Positions 56,466 through 64,000 of a DNA stretch of 64,000 nucleotides are shown here, piece by piece (positions within the stretch are counted from its first letter, which is position 1; each line of letters begins with the position of its first letter). The DNA is from Glandiceps talaboti. Its lineage: Eukaryota > Hemichordata > Enteropneusta > Spengelidae. The notes beneath the pieces were generated by a model. The model was not told the DNA's origin. It made no database searches and worked only from the letters and a program-made list of their open reading frames with translations. Made by a program: the position numbers and the translations under genes. The stretch lies in contig NC_135554.1 in assembly GCF_964340395.1 (NCBI RefSeq), positions 13,816,751 to 13,880,750 of the forward strand, given 5' to 3'.

Positions 56466-56890
56466 GCACTGGTCAAAATCAACGTGCATAAGTCCAGGTT
56501 CAAAGGAGGTATTTTTTTTACTTTTTATTGGTTATAACCAAATTTACCGAGTTTGATTGGTTTTGTACAACAACACAGCGATCACGTCAGTCATTGCACA
56601 GAGGCCAACTAGCTATGGCCCATTTGCATATGAAAAGACACTCTTCTGTAATCAACGTTTCTGTCAATCTTCTTTATGTATGCAAATCTTTGTACATAAA
56701 CATTCAGGAATGAAACCATATAAAACACATATAGCGTTAGAGTTTTTTCATTTCAAATTTATTAATGGAAAAAATGAACGATTTTCAAAAAATCTTTTAA
56801 CCAAATGATGGCACATACCATGAAGCTTCATAATGAGCAAAAAAAAAAAAAAGGCCAAAATTCACCAACGAACCTGCATCTCATCCTTAA

Positions 56891-58612
56891 ATGTCAGTAA
56901 CTATACATGTGGTTGTTTTCTATGATCTCTCTCTCTCTCTCCACGTATAGTCAAATGGACAAATTCTCTTGAAAATCTCGCTTACATGTAAGTGTCCTGC
57001 TGGGGAAAGGGTGAACAGCGCATGTCAGTCGCAATCTAGGTACATCACACACTGATAAGTGGTTGTAATTGGTTACTTCATTCAGTTTACTACAAACTCA
57101 GTCTTCAATTTGAAAGTAAGTCGTGTGAGAATGTGATAATATATCGTCACATTTATATCAATGCTCAAGTAGCATAAACTATTGCTACGGGTGGTGAGAA
57201 CAGAAAGCTGTGCTAGAGAAGTTCATTTTACTATAACGGTGGAGAGCGAGAGATTGTCGAAAATGACCACTTGTATAGTTAATACTAGACTATTGAACAC
57301 TGTGTTACATGTAACTCTATGGGAAAGGAAGAAATTGTCAATTTACCTTTAAATTTAAAACATGATAGCGAACTCCAGCTGCCATATGGCAAAATTTGGA
57401 GAAATTTGAATTACTTCGATTTTCAGGGAAATTGGTCCTTTAAATACCTTTGTAGGCACACTCTACCTTAACATGACATACATGTAAAATATTTGATTTA
57501 TTGTATTAAAGTAGAGAGAGGAGATAAATAATATGTGATCAAAGATCATAAATATTGTATGTGAATGAACCCAAATAAAATATTATTTGAGTCTTAAATA
57601 AACATATTGAAAGAGATTAGGCTTACAAGAAATGAAACTGAGATTATAGGAGTGGTATCACCAGAGTCGTTCAAAATGTATCGCAGTCATCTTTTAAACT
57701 ATAGTTGTCGGAGGGCGACAGACAGCAAGTGTTTTTTTTGTTGAAGGAGAGAAGTTGATAAAAACCTGCCTGATTTCACCACAGATTCTAGTCTAGTGCT
57801 GTACGTGCATCAAATCACAAGATCTCTTATTTGTGCTATATCCATGGCATCAAATCTCAGGATATCTCTTAAGACTTTTGAATCATGATTTCTCATTGAG
57901 CTAGAAGGGGTGAAGAGATGATTTGATACAACGGGTAGATGTAGACTGCAAATAGTCAGGCACTAGTACTAGGGTTTTCTTCCCTATATCATGGTACTAA
58001 TGAAATTCTTAGATCTACATTTTATCAGTTCAACTTCTGCTAGTTGGGTCTCTAAACTTAAATACAGGTAGCATGACTGTACACTATACTGAACTACAAT
58101 GACAAATACATTGAACTTGAAGTTACTGTTCAGATACACATGTACATGTATACGTTGATATAAAGGGGTTGGGATGTTTTAACTGCACTACTTCCACTCA
58201 AGTCCAGCATTGTAAATAATATATAACATGATATATAGTAATTAATACTGCATGCATACTATGTTGTTGGCTGTGCATGCATGACTACCCATGTGTGTGT
58301 AGGCGAATACATAATTAACTTTGTACAATATACATTGGTCTACCCATTCATTAGCATATCAGTGCCATTTATAGGTGTTATGACCTATTCTTAAATTTGA
58401 CCCCAAATTGGTAACCTCATGAATACTAGATGTACATGTAGAACAGATTATACAAACCTGTGTTAAAACTTAAAGTCCACATCCGATTCATTATCTAAGG
58501 TCGAAGGACTCTGGTCTGAAAACGTGGGGTACTAAAACATTATTATTTTCAGGGTGTTTTGTTGCATTATAATGTGAGTGTTGATAAAGAAAAAATGAAA
58601 AAATAATAATAA
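56891..58612. other. No gene recognised
   Basis: AT-rich intergenic DNA with a short CT run near 56927-56941. No exon or RNA gene was seen. Confidence 0.55.
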
Positions 58613-58965
58613 GTAGCCAATCAGAATCCGCCTTATAATATATACACTCAACGTTCGAAATTGAAAGAAAGAGAACCACCAAACAATAACGATAACGCTG
58701 TTGTCTGCGCTCTGTGCGCGTGCTCTTTTTGAACAGAACGCTCTGAAGTATTGTACCTGTATGTTTTCTGCGCATTATGCGTTTTCATTCGTTGAGTGAA
58801 TTCACACAGCGACAAGATGTGGTACTTGAATGCCTATGGTGTTGTCACTGTGGTGTCAGATGTATGTAATGAGCGCTCACAAAAGAACAAACGACAGTAA
58901 ACATAACAGCCAAAAAGAAATCGTGAAGTGTACAATACATCAGATTTTAATAAGATTGATATGTA
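58613..58965. mobile_element. Foldback-type element, copy A (core inverted)
   Basis: 58613-58800 is the reverse complement of 62306-62521. Shared blocks on the plus strand here are TAGCCAATCAGAATCCGCCTT, AACGTTCGAAATTGAAAG and GAGAACCACCAAACAATAAC. The right part 58832-58965 is in the same orientation as 62545-62670 (GTGTCAGATGTATGTAATGA, GCTCACAAAAGAACAAACGA) and ends CATCAGATTTTAATAAGATT. There is no ORF of its own. Confidence 0.75.
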
Positions 58966-60264
58966 TTAAAGTTAAAAACTTTTTGTGGTATGATAGTATT
59001 TGAAGTGCTGTTATTAAGGTAAATTATCTGAAAGTTCTCCAGGTATTTTCATCAGGGTTCCCCACCAAAATTATGACTACAGGCCCTAGAAATTGTGATA
59101 ATAACAAATGGACAAAAAATCCTGTGAGAACATCTAAAAATGGGGATAAAGTTGCTGACCAGCAATTTTAATGGCAACTTGTTTAGTAAACACAGAGTAT
59201 TTAATCTGATGCATATATTACATACAGTGTGTTTTGAACAAGGAAAGTTTTGTGTTAAGCCAGACTGTTGAATAAATATTGACTTAATGTAAAAGGTACA
59301 TAGTGCTTTGTTTATGTGACTTCGCTGACTGTCAATTTGAAGGTTAACAGTTTCAATTTCTCCTGTGACATTCCAGGGTCATAACCAAGTTATCAGAAAA
59401 TCTAGAAAGGATGAAAACAGAACTCTTTATTTAAAAAAAAAGGACTGTAACAGTTATATTGCAATAAATACTGATAAACAAACAAACAAATGAATGTCTC
59501 CATCAGTGTGCCCTGTAATGATAGCCAAATTTTGTTGTTGTGAGTCAAAATGATAAAAACTGAGATTTCTTGTGAGTCACCATCACACAGTGAGCGATAG
59601 GGGAACACCAAATTTTGGTGCGTCACTAGAAGATGTGTGCGTCAGTGGTGTGTCAAATTAGCTTAGAGGGCTCACTGATCTCCACACTATACATAATACA
59701 TGTACTGGGACTAGTAGAGTGAAAAAAGAAGAAGATATACAATCAGATGTATTATGAAAACAAAATATTTTGGGAAAAAAGTTATGAATTAATTTAGAGG
59801 TACAAATGTAATTTTGTCATTGTAATCGGTGAAGCTATGCGCATTTTCAAAAAAATTTGCATTTTCAAAACAATTTGCTATAATTGTAAAATTTATTGAA
59901 CATAGTTCCTTTTATAAATGTGATATAAAGTTAATATACTATTTGAGATTAATTACATGATACATGTAAATTTGATACTAAATAATTACAAGGACAGAGG
60001 TGATATGCTTCTCTTTCTGGTCACTAGTTGCTCAGTAAAACGCAGCAGCCGGCTGTTCAAATTACATGTGCTTGCCGAAGGGGAAGAGTGGCCATCGATG
60101 TCATGTTTTAACTTAAGCAACAAGGGATAGGAAGAGTAGCAAATAGGTACAAGAGAAGAGAGATCAAACCAAGATATACCACTTGGATTGAACCATGATT
60201 TTTCGGATTTGCATGTAAAACTCTTGTTTATAAACAATTAACGTATGCGCAATGGAAGATGTGC
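58966..60264. other. No gene recognised
   Basis: AT-rich unique sequence. Confidence 0.55.
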
Positions 60265-60475
60265 AGTGCATGACCCCTGAGCTCTAATTAAATGCACTCT
60301 ATTAATTAATGTTGTAAAACCTTCGAAAAACGAAGAAACACGACACAGTGCACAACCAGTGAGCTAAAATGAAGTACGTTATTAATTAATGTAAAACCTT
60401 TGAAAAATGAATATGACGACCCCTGACCTCTAATTAAGTACGCTATTAATTAATATTGTATAACCATCAGAGGAA
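60265..60475 (+). repeat. Degenerate tandem repeat, about 3 units
   Basis: Units at about 60270, 60355 and 60417 share GACCCCTGASCTCTAATTAA (first and third) and ATTAATTAATGT with GTAAAACCTTYGAAAAA. Confidence 0.8.
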
Positions 60476-61639
60476 AACTGTAGAAATTGACTTGAAGATG
60501 TGAATAAAAGGTATATGGTTCTCTGTGTTATTCATTGTGTAAGAGACAAGATCAATAAACAGCAAACAGCGACAAGACGATCAATACTCAGTATTTAAGG
60601 ATGACCCTGGAAAGAACCTATAAACCATCTTTCAATGCAGCTGTTTGTGTCTGCCCATAACAAGATAACTAAGAACTGAGAGATGTATGGGGCTAAAAGT
60701 TCATGATTTGCAAGATAATAGGGTGATCAGTCTTGAGGTGATAAGCCCTTTTCTGTTTTCATGCCTTTGCTGTCAAACTGTACAGGCAGACTCTAACCTC
60801 ACATCACATACAAAAAAATGTACTGTACACTTCTGTGACATTTTCGATGAAGACTTATTTTCACTTATTTCGCAGGAAACCAAAGACGCAAAAATATGTA
60901 ATGACTAAAATGCCTTCTTTAACTTCTTATAGTATACATTGAAATGAATTCTACAATGTAACAGTCTGGTAATTAGTAAAAATTAATCTTTGAGAACCAG
61001 CTGAAGACTGACTGTAAAAATCCCAAAATTTTCTAATGTTGAAAATATCTAGGTTTTAATACTACATTACTTCAGTAGTCTCGAACAAGTACTGGATGTA
61101 TTGATAAATAATGCAACCAGTTGTTGATTTTCTGTTTTTCTTTTAACTGTCTGTGTATTTGTGTACGAGCAATCTCAACCAATCAAATTTTATAGTATGA
61201 ACCTTTGGGTTAAACCTTTTAACCGTGTGTATTTAAAATAATGATTCTAAATCCCCAGGGATATCATACATACATTGATGACCAGTGTCTTTGGTAAATG
61301 AGAATCTTTAGGTATTAATTATTAAAACTTGTAATATTGCGTAAAATTTGACATTTACTTTCTGTGCCATGAACCAGTACTATTGGTAGATAAATGGTTA
61401 TATTAATTGGAGGGGTTCAAATGCGTTTGATTTTACATGAAAATCAAGGTTGTTAATAGGAAAATGTAGCTACAGTGTACTGGTATTTCATTCATGTAAC
61501 CATTGCCAATAGTTTTAAGGTTACAGTGTTTCCTACTATGTATGGTTCAAAGAAAAAAGGTCATCTGAAATAATATATCAAGTTTTACGAGTCCAGTCAG
61601 GCACTATTTAATAGTCAGTTTGTTTTATTATCTTCTATT
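60476..61639. other. No gene recognised; diverged repeat at 60900-61020
   Basis: 60900-61020 matches 51960-52070. A good acceptor-like sequence (TTTTCACTTATTTCGCAG at about 60876) is followed by only 10 open codons, which is too little to call an exon. Confidence 0.55.
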
Positions 61640-62740
61640 GGATCACAGTATGACCAATTAAAATAGTTGACTTATAAGTTATAATGTTACAATCCAAGCT
61701 ATATGTATGACGACTTCCATACTTTACAATCCAATACCTTACCATAGCACAAGCTGTAATTTGAATTTAAACTGACTTCGGTACCTTATGACGAATTTGA
61801 ATTAAACTGACTTTGGTACCTTATGACTCACAATGTATGGTTTATTTAAGTGATTTCTAATACTCTATCAGTATAGGATGCAAGCTGTTATACATGTGGT
61901 AACACTAACAGCATAATAACTTTAACATCTTACCATCCAAGCCGAGATGTCTATATAAACTGATTTTAATGTGATCCAAGCCATACATTGTGCAATGTAT
62001 CTGACTTTAATACTTTATGATCCAGGAGCAATGCGTAACTGACTTCGGTACAAGTCACTGTCACATAACTGACGTGAATACCTTATGGTATAAAAAGTAA
62101 TGCACAAGTGATTATATATCCTTACGATCAAAACAAATAGTTCACTTGAATACTTTGTAATGCAAGCCATGCAACAATTTGATTTATATCCAATATAATG
62201 TACTTGGTGCAATTTCTTTTTAGTGCTTATGTTTAGTTTTTTTTTTTTTTTTGTGAGTGCCAGTTACCTACATCTGACACAATGCCATAGGTTTTCCCGA
62301 GCCACACGAGAGCGTTGAGTGAATTCACTCAATGAATGAGAACGTGTAATGTGCCGAAAACATACGGGTACAGTACTTCAGATCGCTCTGTTCGGAAAGA
62401 CCTCGAACGCAGAGCGCTGAGTGCAGACAACAATGTTATTGTTATTGTTTGGTGGTTCTCTATCTTTCAATTTCGAACGTTGAATGTTATATTGTAAGGC
62501 GGATTCTGATTGGCTACTCCTAAGTACGAGATTAGGTTTGGGAAAACCTATGGTATTGTGTCAGATGTATGTAATGAGTGCTCACAAAAGAACAAACGAC
62601 AGTAAACATAAGAGCTAAAAAGAAATCGTGCTGAGTATACTACATCTGATTTTAATCAAATTAGTCACGCAGCTGACTTGAATACCTTACGATCAAAGCC
62701 GTAATACTGACTTGAATACCTTTGATCCTATCCATTAAAT
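61640..62740 (+). repeat. Degenerate short-period array interrupted by an element
   Basis: Many diverged units resemble AACTGACTTGAATACCTTAT plus GATCCAAGCCATG. Examples lie near 61735, 61770, 61808, 61930, 61985, 62035, 62075, 62145, 62670 and 62705. The foldback element at 62236-62670 sits within the array, and the last two units resume after it. Confidence 0.65.
62236..62670. mobile_element. Foldback-type element, copy B
   Basis: 29-bp inverted repeats at 62270-62298 and 62540-62568 match at 28 of 29 positions (ACATCTGACACAATGCCATA is the start of the left one). Weaker similarity extends outward to GTGAGTGCC / GAGTGCTCAC. The core 62306-62521 is inverted relative to copy A. It ends CATCTGATTTTAATCAAATT. 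Confidence 0.8.
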
Positions 62741-63002
62741 GCTTACCAACTTAAACATGTAAATATATTACGGCAATGCTAGTTGGGAACATATCCATTT
62801 CTAGGTACTTCTGGTCTTTCTGTGAATATATTTGGGATACCCCTTAGATGAATTTATGGTTTAACATACAATACTATAATACTGTATGTTGTTATTCTAC
62901 TAAATCCAAAAATAAAACCAAATGTAATCATGGTACTTTAGTAATGTTCTTTATAAACTTGGTAGTTATGGACTGATAACTGACTCAAGAGGGAAAGTTT
63001 CG
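62741..63002. other. No feature seen
   Basis: AT-rich unique sequence between the array and the SINE. Confidence 0.5.
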
Positions 63003-63235
63003 TTGTTGTTAAGTGTGCCTCAGTCAACCCAGCTGTATAATTGGGGATCTGGTAGGATGTAGGTTGCAATGTGAAGGCTTTAATCCTATGGGCTTAAATG
63101 GCTGCAATGGATTGTATGCTCCCTGGGAGTTGAGGAAGACTAAAGGGCTGTTGTGCCATTCTGATCCGAGCCAGAGATAATAATTGTAAAGCGCTTTGAG
63201 CATGGCGTGGAAAAACGCTATATAATAACCAAACA

Positions 63236-63274
<39 letters not shown>

Positions 63275-63275
63275 G
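63003..63275 (+). mobile_element. 5'-truncated SINE with (ATT)n tail
   Basis: Matches the body and tail of the SINE at 15970-16340 (GTATAATTGGGGATCTGGTA, GTAAAGCGCTTTGA, CGCTATATAA) and ends in about 12 ATT units. The tRNA-like head is missing. Confidence 0.9.
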
Positions 63276-64000
63276 GTGACAGCAACGAGGAGGATAAACA
63301 ATGACGAATGCAATCCTTAAAGTTTAAATTACAGTCTGTATCGACATGTTGATGATATAATTTGTCAATGTCAGGTTATATCGATGTGTTACAAGATTAT
63401 ACACATGTGTATGTAATATTGTAAGGTTAGATCTCTGTCAGCATAATGTACATATACAGTAGCTGTAGACGATTGATAAACGGTTTCAGTCACTACATAG
63501 TGCATGTAGATTACCAAGTCAATGCCATATGAAACCAGTTCACTTCAAGTTTGCATAAACACAAAGTGTGAATGAGATTCTGCAATCTTTCAAGATGGCA
63601 ACATTTCATCTTGACATGTAAATGATGTAGTCTGCCTGCGTTGCTAGACCTGTGACTTCGTTGTGCTCAAATGAGAAAGCTACTTTTAGATACAAAATGT
63701 ATAGTGTTTCTGTTCCAGTGACACAATGACACTACCAAGAACTACGGCTTGACCAACTTGGCCAATCAGAGGCCTTGATTTTGGTTGGCCATAACCCACT
63801 CTTTCTTAGGAGTGTGACCTATATTACGCTCAGCACTCAATTTGCATGCAACAAATTACTCAAAATTTTGAAAAAGATCCGTTTGAGCCAATCACGCCGT
63901 GGTATATTAAAGTAAGATAGACAACTCATTCGGTAGAGTTATGTGCCAATTTTGATTTTAACTGAGAATAATTTGGTGTTTTCTTTGAGCAAAGTAAATT
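63276..64000. other. No gene recognised
   Basis: AT-rich sequence. The last 45 bases resemble 51543-51585 (shared GAGCAAAGTAAA). The window ends here. Confidence 0.5.

Larger units (their letters stand above)
54386..56886. mobile_element. 2.5-kb TTAA-flanked element with terminal inverted repeats
   Basis: TTAA at 54382-54385 and again at 56887-56890 bracket inverted ends GGTTGAGATGCAGGTTCGTT and AACGAACCTGCATCTCATCC, with one mismatch in 20. TTAA target duplication is known for piggyBac-type transposons. No transposase frame is present (the longest is 122 codons, featureless), so this is a non-autonomous or decayed copy. Two smaller inverted repeats lie inside it. Confidence 0.7.

Noticed and set aside
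58491-58775. 94-codon minus-strand frame
   Set aside because: Most of it is the repeated core of a foldback element.
60866-60908. Acceptor-like site followed by 10 codons, possible last exon of the SAM-domain gene
   Set aside because: The phase is compatible, but ten codons cannot be distinguished from chance and the surrounding text is a repeat also found at 52 kb.

Overview
The window is nuclear DNA from an animal, most likely a marine invertebrate such as a mollusc, brachiopod, hemichordate or cephalochordate. I cannot narrow it further from sequence alone. Four observations support this: a multi-exon gene with GT-AG introns, a eukaryotic tRNA gene with internal A and B boxes, a tRNA-derived SINE and a CR1/L2/Jockey-like LINE fragment, and many long microsatellites in AT-rich DNA. 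It is gene-poor and repeat-rich.

Layout. 1-7.3 kb is mostly microsatellites, plus one candidate small secreted-peptide gene on the minus strand (CDS 2315-2524). 7.5-17 kb holds foldback and MITE-like elements, a full-length SINE (about 15.97-16.34 kb) and an orphan candidate first exon (17069-17325). 17.3-30.8 kb is gene-free, with a LINE fragment nested inside an older inverted-repeat element at 26.0-27.1 kb. 30.9-36.55 kb is the one confidently modelled gene: five exons with consistent splice phases, encoding a 493-residue PP2C-like protein of the type called 'PP2C-like domain-containing protein CG9801'. An intact tRNA-Ala(CGC) gene lies antisense in its first intron, close to a possible alternative first exon. 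A 28-bp minisatellite of about 42 copies (38.69-39.85 kb) follows. 47589-47870 is the first coding exon of a second gene and carries a SAM domain; its other exons were not found. 48-64 kb is AT-rich, with a TTAA-flanked 2.5-kb element, small hairpin elements, a pair of foldback elements with oppositely oriented cores, and degenerate tandem arrays.

The genes show no sign of working together. They look like separate loci in a repeat-filled region. The best leads are the candidate peptide gene, the tRNA and alternative-promoter arrangement in intron 1 of the PP2C gene, the repeated copies of an exon's splice acceptor in its intron 3, and several element families with visible terminal inverted repeats or target-site duplications.
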